DNA from: an uncultured Gemmiger sp. | Lineage (GTDB): Bacteria; Bacillota; Clostridia; Oscillospirales; Ruminococcaceae | Assembly: GCA_944388215.1 (NCBI GenBank) | Contig: CALXHT010000042.1 | Coordinates: 62,001-126,000, forward strand | Reading direction: 5' to 3' | DNA length: 64,000 nucleotides | Part shown: positions 8,678 to 17,253 of the stretch, piece after piece | How positions within the stretch are numbered: the first letter of the stretch is position 1 | Layout of the letters: each line of letters starts with the position of its first letter | Notes under the pieces: model-generated | What the model was told of the DNA's origin: nothing | The model's input: only the letters and a program-made list of their open reading frames with translations | Databases searched by the model: none | Translations under genes and position numbers: made by a program

Positions 8678-10153
8678 TCACAGCAAAATACAGATCAGTC
8701 CGTCACAACCTTCATTGATGATCCGCTCCAGTGTCACCTGCAGACGGTTCCTCGCCTCCTGCGGCATGTGCAGCAGTTTGGCCTGCACGCCCTCGCTGAC
8801 CAGCTCATTGAGACTTTTCCCAAAGATATTGGTACTCCACAGTTTGCCGGGGTCTGTTTCAAAATCCGCCAGCAGGCTTTTGATCAGTTCCTCCCCCTGC
8901 TGTTCACTGCCCACTGTGGGCGAAAGTTCCGTATGGATGTTGGCACGCATGATATGCAAACTGGGGGCGCTGGCCGACAACCGTACGCCATATTGTCCCC
9001 CTTGCCGCACAATCTCCGGCTCTTCCAGGGTCAGTTCATCGATTCCCGGCATGACAATGCCGTAGCCTGTCGCCTCTACCTGATCCAGCGCCGATTTGAT
9101 TTTGTCATAGGCTCTTTTGGCTCGTGCCAGACTCACAACACAGGGCAACAGGCTGGCCTCATCCACAATCTCCAGGCCGGTCTGCTCGCCCAGGATACGG
9201 TAGAAGATATCCGGCGCGATACCCGTGTTGATACGCACACTGCCGGTGGCCAGGTCCATTCCCGTGAGTGCAGTACTCACAATATATTCGCAATCCAGCT
9301 GCGGCCGCTGTCCTGCCACATCCCCCATCTTATGGACGGTTTCTGCGTAGTTCAGCATCGCCGTATACACGGCACTTTGCAGCCAGTGTCCCGGCTCCAG
9401 CATCGTCACCCAGCTCGGCATCTGCACGGCAATTTCCCGCACCGGGAATTCATACAGCAGTTTTTGCAGCAGCCGGTCCACTGTCTCCGCCGTCATCGTC
9501 AGACAGTTGATGGGAAATACCGTGTGGTGATACCAGTCTGCCATGCGGGCGGCCAGCTGCTGTGCATCGTCAGACTCCGGCTCGGCACAGTTCAGCAAAA
9601 TGATGTAGGGCTTGCCGATGGCATCCAGCTCCGCCACGATCCGCTGTTCCGCCTCCTGATAGGCTTCCCTCGGCAGGTCCGCCACCGAACCGTCGGTGGT
9701 AACCACCACGCCCACCGTGGCATGCTCCCGGATCACCCGGCGGGTTCCCGTCTCGGCCGCCAGGTCGAAGGGCACCTCATGGTCATACCAGGGGCTTTTG
9801 ACCAGGCGCGGTGCATCGTTTTCTTCATGTCCCAACGCACCCTCGACCATGTAACCCACACAGTCAATCAGGCGGGCACGGAAACTGCCGCCGCCGGACA
9901 GCTCAATATTCACGGCTTTTTCCGGGATGAACTTGGGTTCGGTGGTCATGATAGTGCGCCCGGCCGCAGATTGAGGCAATTCATCGTTGGCTCGGGCCCG
10001 CAGCGCCTCGTTCTGAATATGCGGCAGCAGCATCAGTTCGGAGAACCGCTTGATGAACGTGCTCTTGCCGCTGCGCACCGGTCCCACCACGCCAAGGTAG
10101 ATATCCCCGCCGGTACGCTGTGCAATGTTCTGGTAGATTTGTTCCTGGGTCAC
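8678..10153 (-). CDS. spoIVA: Stage IV sporulation protein A (SpoIVA), coat-basement ATPase
   Basis: This 491-residue cytoskeletal ATPase polymerises on the forespore surface as the platform for coat and cortex assembly. The N-terminus carries a P-loop, GPVRSGKS at residues 24-31. MTTEPKFIPEKAV and LIDCVGYMVEGALGHEE follow, which are typical of the family and of its TRAFAC-like GTPase fold. The length matches the usual 492. The start is GTG 10153, with AAGGAGG 8 bases before it. It lies 13 bases after sipL, its known partner in Clostridioides difficile, and upstream of DUF2508 and bofA. Forespore/mother-cell sigma control is expected from the family, but no clear sigma-E site was identified for it. 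Confidence 0.96.
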   Translation of the reverse strand: MTQEQIYQNIAQRTGGDIYLGVVGPVRSGKSTFIKRFSELMLLPHIQNEALRARANDELPQSAAGRTIMTTEPKFIPEKAVNIELSGGGSFRARLIDCVGYMVEGALGHEENDAPRLVKSPWYDHEVPFDLAAETGTRRVIREHATVGVVVTTDGSVADLPREAYQEAEQRIVAELDAIGKPYIILLNCAEPESDDAQQLAARMADWYHHTVFPINCLTMTAETVDRLLQKLLYEFPVREIAVQMPSWVTMLEPGHWLQSAVYTAMLNYAETVHKMGDVAGQRPQLDCEYIVSTALTGMDLATGSVRINTGIAPDIFYRILGEQTGLEIVDEASLLPCVVSLARAKRAYDKIKSALDQVEATGYGIVMPGIDELTLEEPEIVRQGGQYGVRLSASAPSLHIMRANIHTELSPTVGSEQQGEELIKSLLADFETDPGKLWSTNIFGKSLNELVSEGVQAKLLHMPQEARNRLQVTLERIINEGCDGLICILL

Positions 10154-10166
10154 AGTCGTTCCTCCT

Positions 10167-11714
10167 TTACAGCGCCGCCGGAATCAGCAGACACGCTGTT
10201 CCCGTGGCCAGATCCTGAGGGGCCTGGCCATCCGTATCCAACCGATTTGCCTCCACAAGTTCCTTTGCCCGCGCATGGTAGCGTTTGGCAATGTCAAAGA
10301 TCCGTTCCCCTGCCTGGGCATAGTAAATATACAGGGCCGGGCCATCCTTGCCCTCCGCGTACTCTTCACCCAGCTCCACTTCGCACAGTGCTTCACAGTT
10401 CACCGCCTGCAGCAGCATACCCTGGGTGGAAATTTCCAATTCCACACGGAGCCGCCCTCCGATTTTGGAACTGGATACTTTGGACACACAAGCCCCCATA
10501 CAGGCCACCGCATCTGCGGTCTCTCCGGGCCAGCTTTGCTGGGTCTGCCAGGTAAACGGTTTATCATAGCAGGTCAGTTCCCCGCGCACATCCGCGCAAA
10601 AGACATGGGCCGTTCCCTTTCCCTGCAGAGAGATAGCTGAACCGCCTTCTTTTTGTTCCTGCACCGGAACAGCCGCCCCCAGGCTGACAAAACATCCTTT
10701 GACGGTGACCTGCGGATCCGGCAGGTCATCCTCCAGGACGACATCAATTTTCCCCTGCAGATCCGTTGCCGTATCCAGCAGCTTGCAGACCGTCTGAACC
10801 GTCTGCGTCTGGCAGACCGTCGAGTAGGCATCCGCCACCACCGTACAAACCGCCCTGTGCCACGCCTCCAGGTGCAGCTTCCAGGAAACGTTCAGGGCCG
10901 ATTCGCCGCTTGCATCCGCCGCCGTGAGCGTGCAGGCCTGAACCCGTCCCCAGGCAATACAGGTATCTTCTTCTGAGGCTCCCGCCAGCTCAACGGTCTG
11001 CTGTACGGGAATTTCCTTTTGCCGCACTTCCAGTTCTTCAGAATCTGCCGCCTGGTAACATACCTGCATCTGCAAAGTGCCCTGCACACTGGCCTGGCCC
11101 GTTTGCATTGTGATGCCGGTCAAGGAGAAACAGCCTGTGATATCCAATACGGCTTCACCTGCATCAGGAATCTGCAGGGTAGTTTCGGCGGTAAGCGTTT
11201 TTTCTTCGGCGTAAACCCGCTGCAGTCCATCCAGCTCTCTTGTGCGCTGCTCAATGCCGCAGTCCGCCAGCGAGGTCAGCAGTTCACATTCCTTACGAAG
11301 TACCGCCGCTCCGCACAGAATGTAGGCACCTCTCAGATCAATGCGGTGCTCACTGACGGCCCTGCAATTGCAGTATTCTGTTTCTCCCCAGATCTGGGCG
11401 GGGCCTTCTGCACTGGAGCCTTCCGGGAGCTCGGCCGACTTTTCAAATGCAAATTTCTGTTCCGTACGGTACAATCGGCAGCCAGGTTCTTCGCTCTGAT
11501 AATAGACGGTACAGCGAAGATACCCTTCCACATGCCAGCGGCCCGATGCTACCTGGTTTTGCAGAACCACCGGTTCGATCAGGCATTTTACGATCTTGAA
11601 CACGGCCGGCAGATAATCCGGGATCAGGATCTCTGTTTCCACCGGCAGTTCCAGCCGTGTTTCCCAACGGCCTCCATAGGCAGCTATGGTGTCTTTAAAC
11701 ACCTTGAGTTCCAT
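10167..11714 (-). CDS. sipL: SipL-like SPOCS/LysM spore morphogenetic protein
   Basis: This 515-residue protein has DUF3794 (SPOCS) repeats over most of its length. A C-terminal LysM-like segment runs YYAQAGERIFDIAKRYHARA and ends near LIPAAL. This is the architecture of SipL, the clostridial counterpart of SpoVID. In C. difficile its LysM domain binds SpoIVA and anchors the coat to the forespore. Its position directly before spoIVA and after spoVM strengthens the call. The length is close to that of the known protein (about 520). The start is ATG 11714 with AAAGGGG about 9 bases upstream. The SPOCS part is divergent, so sequence alone gives only moderate certainty on the name; context raises it. 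Confidence 0.85.
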   Translation of the reverse strand: MELKVFKDTIAAYGGRWETRLELPVETEILIPDYLPAVFKIVKCLIEPVVLQNQVASGRWHVEGYLRCTVYYQSEEPGCRLYRTEQKFAFEKSAELPEGSSAEGPAQIWGETEYCNCRAVSEHRIDLRGAYILCGAAVLRKECELLTSLADCGIEQRTRELDGLQRVYAEEKTLTAETTLQIPDAGEAVLDITGCFSLTGITMQTGQASVQGTLQMQVCYQAADSEELEVRQKEIPVQQTVELAGASEEDTCIAWGRVQACTLTAADASGESALNVSWKLHLEAWHRAVCTVVADAYSTVCQTQTVQTVCKLLDTATDLQGKIDVVLEDDLPDPQVTVKGCFVSLGAAVPVQEQKEGGSAISLQGKGTAHVFCADVRGELTCYDKPFTWQTQQSWPGETADAVACMGACVSKVSSSKIGGRLRVELEISTQGMLLQAVNCEALCEVELGEEYAEGKDGPALYIYYAQAGERIFDIAKRYHARAKELVEANRLDTDGQAPQDLATGTACLLIPAAL

Positions 11715-11776
11715 GTGTATTGCCCCTTTCCATTCATCGCTTGGTTGCTGTCTGGTGCATGTATATGCGGCAGGGC

Positions 11777-11807
11777 AAAAAAATAACCCCTGCCATGGGG
11801 CAGGGGT
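11777..11807 (-). terminator. Terminator after spoVM
   Basis: On the minus strand a 9-bp GC-rich stem (ACCCCTGCC / GGCAGGGGT) with a 4-base loop is followed by seven T. It separates spoVM from sipL. Confidence 0.8.
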
Positions 11808-11822
11808 ATTGCAAAAAAGGTT

Positions 11823-11891
11823 TCAGACTTTGAACGCCGCACGAAGCAACCAGCGCAGCGCGCGCGGGCAGCGCACCACAACCACATGCAT
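11823..11891 (-). CDS. spoVM: SpoVM, 22-residue forespore membrane-curvature peptide
   Basis: The micro-gene encodes a 22-residue peptide beginning MHVVVVRCPRAL and ending RAAFKV. SpoVM is an amphipathic helix of about 26 residues in Bacillus that inserts in the positively curved outer forespore membrane and recruits SpoIVA. Clostridial versions share the pattern M-x-VVV-[KR]-x-P-[KR]-x-L-x(3)-[LI]-[LR]-x(2)-F-[KG], which fits here. Support is strong: GGAAGG lies 9 bases before the ATG, the gene lies directly after thiN exactly as in Bacillus, its two partners follow, and a terminator closes the unit. The call rests on pattern and synteny because the peptide is too short for a sensitive search. 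Confidence 0.85.
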   Translation of the reverse strand: MHVVVVRCPRALRWLLRAAFKV

Positions 11892-11915
11892 GGCATACAC
11901 CTTCCTTTCGCTCGG

Positions 11916-11942
11916 GATGTATGCCATACTATGAAACAATGC
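11916..11942 (-). promoter_or_regulatory. Possible sigma-E-type promoter of spoVM
   Basis: On the minus strand CATACATC (11916-11923) resembles the sigma-E -10 box, with GCATTGT (11936-11942) 12 bp upstream as a loose -35. The start of transcription would be near 11909, leaving a short leader with the ribosome site. The spacer is one or two bases short of the usual 13-15, so this is a candidate only. Confidence 0.35.
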
Positions 11943-11951
11943 CGGCGGGTG

Positions 11952-12587
11952 TTACCCGTCCGCCCGCGTCAGGACAACCAGGCCATGCCCTGTAGCGCAC
12001 TCCAGGTGTGCCACAGATTCCGTGAATTCATTGCTTGTGCCCAGCGGGTAATCCAGTTCCGTCAGTGTTGTATCATGCAAAGGATAATAAACACCCCGCA
12101 GGTTCACCCCGGTCATCGGAGCGCCCATGGCATACACCGACAAGTACATCCAGTCCTTCCGCTCCAGGACAAGAGGGCGCCCCGGCAATAGATAGTGCAT
12201 CTCGCTTCTGGCATCCGCCAGGATGGCTTTTGCACCATGCAGCGCCAGATACAGGCCGGTAGAAATGTTGGCAAACATGTGTTCGATTCTGGCACCGCCC
12301 AACGCGCCCAGCAGAACCACCTCGTCAAACCCATGCTCCACCAGCCAGCGGGCCGCGTACTGGGTATCGGTATCGTCCTTCACGTGGGGCAGCACAATGG
12401 TTTGCCGGTCGGTTTCCGGCTGCGGCGCCGAATCGAAGTCACCGACGATCAGATCCGGGCGAACTCCCAGTCTGGCGGCATTCCGATACCCGGCATCACA
12501 GGCCACGATAAAGTCCTGCGGCTGCAGGTAGCTGGCCATCTCCATTCCGATGGGGACCGCTGAAAACACAACGGCACGTTTGCTCAT
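11952..12587 (-). CDS. thiN: Thiamine pyrophosphokinase ThiN
   Basis: This 211-residue enzyme transfers pyrophosphate from ATP to thiamine to make thiamine diphosphate. The Rossmann-like motifs VACDAGYRNA and LIVGDFDSA, and the acidic active-site stretch KDDTDTQYA, are intact, as is LGALGGARIEH. The family is about 210-220 residues. The start is ATG 12587, in a 4-base ATGA overlap with the rsgA stop; GTG 12596 is also possible. In Bacillus rpe lies between rsgA and thiN, but not here. spoVM follows. Confidence 0.93.
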   Translation of the reverse strand: MSKRAVVFSAVPIGMEMASYLQPQDFIVACDAGYRNAARLGVRPDLIVGDFDSAPQPETDRQTIVLPHVKDDTDTQYAARWLVEHGFDEVVLLGALGGARIEHMFANISTGLYLALHGAKAILADARSEMHYLLPGRPLVLERKDWMYLSVYAMGAPMTGVNLRGVYYPLHDTTLTELDYPLGTSNEFTESVAHLECATGHGLVVLTRADG

Positions 12588-13444
12588 TTTTCCCACTCTT
12601 TCCGGGCATTGGCCTCTTCGTACATGGCCAGGTAACTGGCATACCGGGACTTGCTGATGGCTCCCTGTTCCACTGCATCACGCACGGCACAGCCCACTTC
12701 GCTGCGATGGGAGCATCCCGTAAACCGGCACTGTCCGAAATGGGGTTCAAACTCCGGGAATGTATGCTGCAGTTCTTCTTTGGGGATGCGGCACAGTTTC
12801 TGCGCTTCCAGGCTGGCAAACCCCGGAGTATCAGCCAGTCTTCCGCCGCAGATTTCAAACACTTCCACCTCCCGGGTGGTATGCCTGCCGCGCCCCAGTT
12901 TCTGGCTGATCTGTCCTGTCTCCCGTTTGAGTTCCGGAGCCAGGGCATTCAGCAAGGTGGACTTGCCCACGCCGGAGTTTCCGCAAAAGGCACAGAGATG
13001 GCCCTTGATATACTGGCGAATCTCATCCAGACCCTCTCCCGATTCGTAGTGAAGAGGAATCAAAGGGATCCCGCTGGTGGCATAGTCCTGGGCAAGCTGA
13101 TCTGCTGCCGCAAGGTCCGCTTTGGTCACAACCAGCACCGGCTGAACGCCTTTGTAGATGGCTGCTGCGGCCAACTGATCCAGAACCAGTGTGCTGGGGA
13201 CCGGCTGCGTGGTGCTGGCCACAATGAACAGCACATCCAGATTGGCTACCGGCGGCCGGACAAAAACATTCTTGCGCGGCAGGATCTCTTCGATCATTGC
13301 CCCGTCCGCCGACAGCTCCACGTTGTCTCCTGCAACCGGTGTGATGCCGCGCTTGCGGAAAATACCGCGCGCCTTGCATTCCACCACGCCGTCCGGCGTG
13401 CGAACATAATAAAAGCCGCCAATGCCTTTGGTAATATAATTCAT
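12584..13444 (-). CDS. rsgA: Ribosome small-subunit GTPase RsgA (CpgA)
   Basis: This 286-residue circularly permuted GTPase helps 30S maturation. An N-terminal OB-fold (GFYYVRTPDG, GDNVEL) precedes the permuted G-domain, with G1 GNSGVGKSTLLN and the switch DTPGF. A C-terminal zinc knuckle (C-x5-GCSHRSEVGC) is present. The start is ATG 13444; GTG 13456 just upstream is an alternative in the same frame, and neither has a strong Shine-Dalgarno. It follows prkC after 15 bases. In B. subtilis CpgA is a PrkC substrate, so the linkage may be functional. Confidence 0.93.
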   Translation of the reverse strand: MNYITKGIGGFYYVRTPDGVVECKARGIFRKRGITPVAGDNVELSADGAMIEEILPRKNVFVRPPVANLDVLFIVASTTQPVPSTLVLDQLAAAAIYKGVQPVLVVTKADLAAADQLAQDYATSGIPLIPLHYESGEGLDEIRQYIKGHLCAFCGNSGVGKSTLLNALAPELKRETGQISQKLGRGRHTTREVEVFEICGGRLADTPGFASLEAQKLCRIPKEELQHTFPEFEPHFGQCRFTGCSHRSEVGCAVRDAVEQGAISKSRYASYLAMYEEANARKEWEK

Positions 13445-13459
13445 TGTATTCGTCACTCG

Positions 13460-15361
13460 TCAGATGGGGTTGCCCTGCGCATCGCAGGCAACGCCATTTT
13501 CGTTCACCATGGACCCATCGGGGAACTGGTGGATCTGATGGCTGCCGTCACTGCTCCACCACCAGCTTTCCTGAACGGTACCGTCGGAAGTTGTAGGTGC
13601 GGGTGTCTCTGCCGGAGTTTCCGGCACGCCGGTGGATACCACCAGCGTAATGATGGAACTTACCCGGGCTTCCGTGCCAGCTTCCGGATACTGGTTCAGA
13701 ACGGTTCCGGCAGGCTGATCACTGGCCTGTTCAATTGTACGCACCGAGAAGTTCAGTACCTTCAGATCATTTTTGGCGTCATCCAGGGTCTTGCCGGTGA
13801 CGCTGGGCACGTAGTTGGTGTTGCTGATCACCGCACGGCTGACGTACAGAATCACCGTGGAGTCGCCTTCCACCGTTTCACCGGCAGCCGGGCTGGTGTA
13901 AATTACGGCACCGTTGGCAACGGTATTGTCCTGCATGGGTTTTTGCAGCACATTCAGCCCCATATCCTTCAGGGTCTTCTCGGCATCCTCCGCCACCATG
14001 TTCTTGGTCTCGGGGATCGTCACATACTGGGTACCAAGGCTGACCGTCAGGGTGATTTTCTGACCTTCCTTGACCGTACGGCCCGCTTTTGGGTTTTGCC
14101 GGATGATCGTACCGGCCGGGTAGGTGGAGTTGTATTCCTCCGCTTCCTGAAGCTTCAGCAGCGTGTTATAATCTGACGCCCGGTATTCGTCCAGTGTCAT
14201 CCCCACAAAATTGATGATCGTCACATCCGCGCGGTTGGAGAACAGGAGGTTGCTGGAATTGGTGAAAATAAGGTACACAAGGATCGCGGCGCCGATGACA
14301 AAAGCCACGGCCATACCGAAGAAAATCGGCAACACGGAGAACGGCTTTTTCTCCTTGCGCACTTTTCTGGAAGACTTGCTGCGTCCCGGGTTGGACGTTC
14401 CCGCACGACGGGCTTCCCCTGTGCGGATATTGCCGGCTTTGTTATGAGATTTCACGTTATTTACCACTCGGTTGATATTTTTTTCCGGGTTGTCCTGGGT
14501 GTTGCGGTACTCGTACGCAAAACGGGCGGAGGGATTGCGCTTGAAAGCTTCGATGGCCTCCAGCATTTCCTGCGCGCTCTGATACCGCTTGGCAGGATCT
14601 TTTTCCATGGCCTTCTCGGTGATCTGACGCAGACCTTCCGGCACATTGGGCGCCACCTGAGCCAGCGGCTTCGCCTTGTCAGAAATCTGCATGATGGCAA
14701 TGGACACCGCGCCATCTCCATCGAACGGCAGGCGTCCCGAAAGCATCTCGTACAGCATAACGCCCACCGAGTAGATGTCCGTGCGCGCATCCGTCCTGTC
14801 GCCTTTGGCCTGTTCCGGGCTGATATAGTGCACCGAACCGATGGCCTTATCGCTGACCGTCTGGCTCTGGGCACGGGAGAAACGGGCAATGCCGAAATCC
14901 ATCATCTTGATGGAGCCGTCGGCCAGCAGCATGATATTCTGCGGCTTTACATCCCGATGGATGATGCCTTTGGAATGGGCATGCTGCAGCGCCCCCAGAA
15001 TCTGGGTGGCGAAATGCACCGTTTCCTTCCAGGTCAGTGCACCGCCGCGCTGCTTGAGGTATTCCTTCAGCGTGATACCGTCGACATATTCCATCACGAT
15101 ATACTGGAGTTTATCGGTAACGGAAACATCGTACACCTTCACGATATTCGGATGATCCAGAATCGAAATGGCCTTGGACTCATTCTTGAAGCGGCGTACC
15201 AGTTCCTCGTTGTCCAGGAACTCTTCTTTCAGTACCTTCACCGCGATGGCGTTTCCCGTACGCTCGTCCACGCCACGGTAGACGTTGGCCATGCCGCCGA
15301 CGCCGACCAGACTTTGTATCAGATACCGGCCATCCAGTCGTTTCCCAATCAGATTATCCAT
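13460..15361 (-). CDS. prkC: Ser/Thr protein kinase PrkC with PASTA domains
   Basis: This 633-residue membrane kinase senses peptidoglycan fragments and phosphorylates Ser/Thr. In spore formers it can trigger germination. The kinase domain (about 10-270) has the glycine loop VGVGGMANVYRG, K42, HRDVKPQN (D137) and MDFGIAR. A Lys/Arg-rich juxtamembrane segment and one helix near 344-366 follow, then three PASTA-type repeats to about 590. The C-terminus is a Pro/Thr linker and an unusual Trp/Ser tail (ESWWWSSDG, then a His/Gly/Asn-rich end). The start is ATG 15361, overlapping the prpC stop by 8 bases. The phosphatase partner is directly upstream, the classical pair. Confidence 0.95.
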   Translation of the reverse strand: MDNLIGKRLDGRYLIQSLVGVGGMANVYRGVDERTGNAIAVKVLKEEFLDNEELVRRFKNESKAISILDHPNIVKVYDVSVTDKLQYIVMEYVDGITLKEYLKQRGGALTWKETVHFATQILGALQHAHSKGIIHRDVKPQNIMLLADGSIKMMDFGIARFSRAQSQTVSDKAIGSVHYISPEQAKGDRTDARTDIYSVGVMLYEMLSGRLPFDGDGAVSIAIMQISDKAKPLAQVAPNVPEGLRQITEKAMEKDPAKRYQSAQEMLEAIEAFKRNPSARFAYEYRNTQDNPEKNINRVVNNVKSHNKAGNIRTGEARRAGTSNPGRSKSSRKVRKEKKPFSVLPIFFGMAVAFVIGAAILVYLIFTNSSNLLFSNRADVTIINFVGMTLDEYRASDYNTLLKLQEAEEYNSTYPAGTIIRQNPKAGRTVKEGQKITLTVSLGTQYVTIPETKNMVAEDAEKTLKDMGLNVLQKPMQDNTVANGAVIYTSPAAGETVEGDSTVILYVSRAVISNTNYVPSVTGKTLDDAKNDLKVLNFSVRTIEQASDQPAGTVLNQYPEAGTEARVSSIITLVVSTGVPETPAETPAPTTSDGTVQESWWWSSDGSHQIHQFPDGSMVNENGVACDAQGNPI

Positions 15362-16103
15362 TGTTGACCTCCGTCGTTTCCACGCCCATAAGCAAAACCG
15401 TAATGTTGTCCTGACCGCCCGCCTGTAAAGCGCGGTCCACCAGAATGCTGGTTGCATCAAAGAAAGGAACCTCTTTCAGCACCCGTGCAATCTCGCTGTC
15501 CGGAATCATATTCGTCAGGCCGTCCGTACACAGCAGCAAAATATCGCCTGCTTCGATCTCACAGCGGTTGTATTCCGGTACGATATTCGCCGCCACACCG
15601 AGTGCCCGGGTGATCAGGTTCTTTTGCGGATGCAGGGAAGCCTGTTCCCGGGTGATCTGGCCGCTGTCGACCAGTTGCTGGACCATTGAGTGATCCCGTG
15701 TGATCTGCCGGAGCTCACCTTCATGATACAGATACGCGCGGGAATCCCCCGCGTGCACGATATGCGCATATCCGTTTCCGGCATATGCACACACACCGGT
15801 GGTTCCCATGCCCAGCATCTCGGGATCCGAGGTAGCCTTATCATACACCGCGCGGTTCGTCACATCGAACCCTCGCATAATAAAGTTCTTCTCTCCGCCC
15901 GGCTGTAAAGCACGCATCTGCCGGGCAAAGTACTGTTGCATGGTATCGGTGGCAATGCGCGCCGCAATACGTCCGCCATTGACTCCTCCCATGCCATCAC
16001 ACACAATGCCCCAGGCCGTACCGCCCGCCAGCTGCTGCGCACAGTAATTATCCTGATTTTCCTGGCGACAACTGCCGATATCGGTGATCGCGGCGATCTT
16101 CAT
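15354..16103 (-). CDS. prpC: PP2C-type Ser/Thr phosphatase PrpC/Stp
   Basis: This 249-residue Mn/Mg-dependent phosphatase opposes PrkC. The metal motifs are visible: GSCRQENQDNYC, VCDGMGG, HAGDSRAYL, TDGLTN and GGQDNITV near the end. The length is standard. The start is ATG 16103 with AGGAAAGGAA upstream; a 50-residue N-terminal extension in the same frame overlaps rlmN and has no support. It is translationally coupled to prkC (8-base overlap). It sits between rlmN and prkC exactly as in Bacillus. Confidence 0.95.
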   Translation of the reverse strand: MKIAAITDIGSCRQENQDNYCAQQLAGGTAWGIVCDGMGGVNGGRIAARIATDTMQQYFARQMRALQPGGEKNFIMRGFDVTNRAVYDKATSDPEMLGMGTTGVCAYAGNGYAHIVHAGDSRAYLYHEGELRQITRDHSMVQQLVDSGQITREQASLHPQKNLITRALGVAANIVPEYNRCEIEAGDILLLCTDGLTNMIPDSEIARVLKEVPFFDATSILVDRALQAGGQDNITVLLMGVETTEVNNG

Positions 16104-16167
16104 GCAGGATGTTCCTTTCCTTGGTAGATTCAGTAAAAATTCAGGGCTAGTCCGGATACCCGTCGAT

Positions 16168-17214
16168 TCATTGGGCAGCCAGGGCATCTTCACGCCGCAG
16201 TTGTCCGCAGGCGGCACTGATATCCGTTCCCAGACGCCGCCGTACCGTCGCATTCACACCCAAATGTTCCAGTTCCTGCTGGAAGCGACGGACGTTGGCC
16301 TCATCGGTGGCCGAGTAGGGGCTGCCATCCACCGGATTGATGGGAATCAGGTTCACGTGTGCCCCCATCCCGTGAATCAGGTCTGCCAGCTTCTGCGCCA
16401 TTTCCGAACTGTCGTTGACGCCCCGCACCATGGAATACTCAAAGCTGATTCGCCGGCCCGTCTCCTTCTGGTAGCGGCGGCAGGCCGGAATCAGTTCTTC
16501 CAGCGGATAGGCATCGTTGACCGGCATCATGCTGGAACGGGTCACGTTGTCCGGCGCATGCAGCGAAACCGAAAGAGTGAGCTGCAGATGCCGTTTGGCC
16601 AGTTCATCAATTTTCGGGACCAGGCCACAGGTGGAAAGGCTGATGTTGCGCATACCGATGTTGACGCCTTCCGGGCAGGAAATGATCTCGAGAAAATCCA
16701 TCACATTGTCGAAATTGTGAAGCGGTTCCCCGATGCCCATCAGCACGATATGGGAGACCCGTTCGCCGGAATCCTTCTGCGCTGTATAGATTTCCGATGC
16801 GATTTCTCCGGCGGTCAGGTCCCGCACCCGTCCTGCCTGGGTGGACGCACAGAAGCGGCATCCCATCGCACAGCCGACCTGGGTGGAAACACAAACTGTA
16901 TTGCCGTATTTATACCGCATCAGAACAGTTTCGATACAGTTGCCATCCGCCAGCTGCAACAGATACTTCACCGTCCCGTCCCTGGACTGCTGTTTGCGGC
17001 GAATGGCGGGTGCTGCAATGGTGCATTGTTCCTCCAACACAGCCAGCAGCGTTTTCGGCTGATCCGTCATCTGGGCGAACTCCGTCACCAGTTTCTGGTG
17101 CAGCCATTTAAAAATTTGCTTGGCACGGAATTTCGGCTGTCCCAGCCCTACGATATAACCTGTGAGCTGCGACAGCGTGTAATCGGACAGACAAATTTTC
17201 TGGCTTTTCTCCAT
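16168..17214 (-). CDS. rlmN: 23S rRNA A2503 / tRNA A37 C2-methyltransferase RlmN
   Basis: This 348-residue radical-SAM enzyme methylates A2503 of 23S rRNA and A37 of some tRNAs. The cluster motif CAMGCRFCAS (CxxxCxxC) is intact, with GIGEPLHNFDNV and SLSTCGLVPKI (a second Cys-rich loop) downstream. The catalytic methyl-carrier cysteine is expected near the C-terminus and close to TVRRRLGTDISAACGQL. The length is normal (about 345). The start is ATG 17214 with AGGGGGGGA upstream. Confidence 0.95.
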   Translation of the reverse strand: MEKSQKICLSDYTLSQLTGYIVGLGQPKFRAKQIFKWLHQKLVTEFAQMTDQPKTLLAVLEEQCTIAAPAIRRKQQSRDGTVKYLLQLADGNCIETVLMRYKYGNTVCVSTQVGCAMGCRFCASTQAGRVRDLTAGEIASEIYTAQKDSGERVSHIVLMGIGEPLHNFDNVMDFLEIISCPEGVNIGMRNISLSTCGLVPKIDELAKRHLQLTLSVSLHAPDNVTRSSMMPVNDAYPLEELIPACRRYQKETGRRISFEYSMVRGVNDSSEMAQKLADLIHGMGAHVNLIPINPVDGSPYSATDEANVRRFQQELEHLGVNATVRRRLGTDISAACGQLRREDALAAQ

Positions 17215-17253
17215 AGGAGTCCCCCCTTCCCATCTGTATAGTATAAACCAAAA

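Noticed and set aside
8576..10555. A 659-codon open frame on the plus strand opposite spoIVA and sipL
   Set aside because: It is antisense to genes with clear motifs, has no ribosome site and is His/Gln/Arg-rich as expected for a shadow of GC-rich coding DNA.
12707..14176. A 489-codon plus-strand frame opposite rsgA and prkC
   Set aside because: It is a shadow of conserved genes; no family pattern and no start signal.
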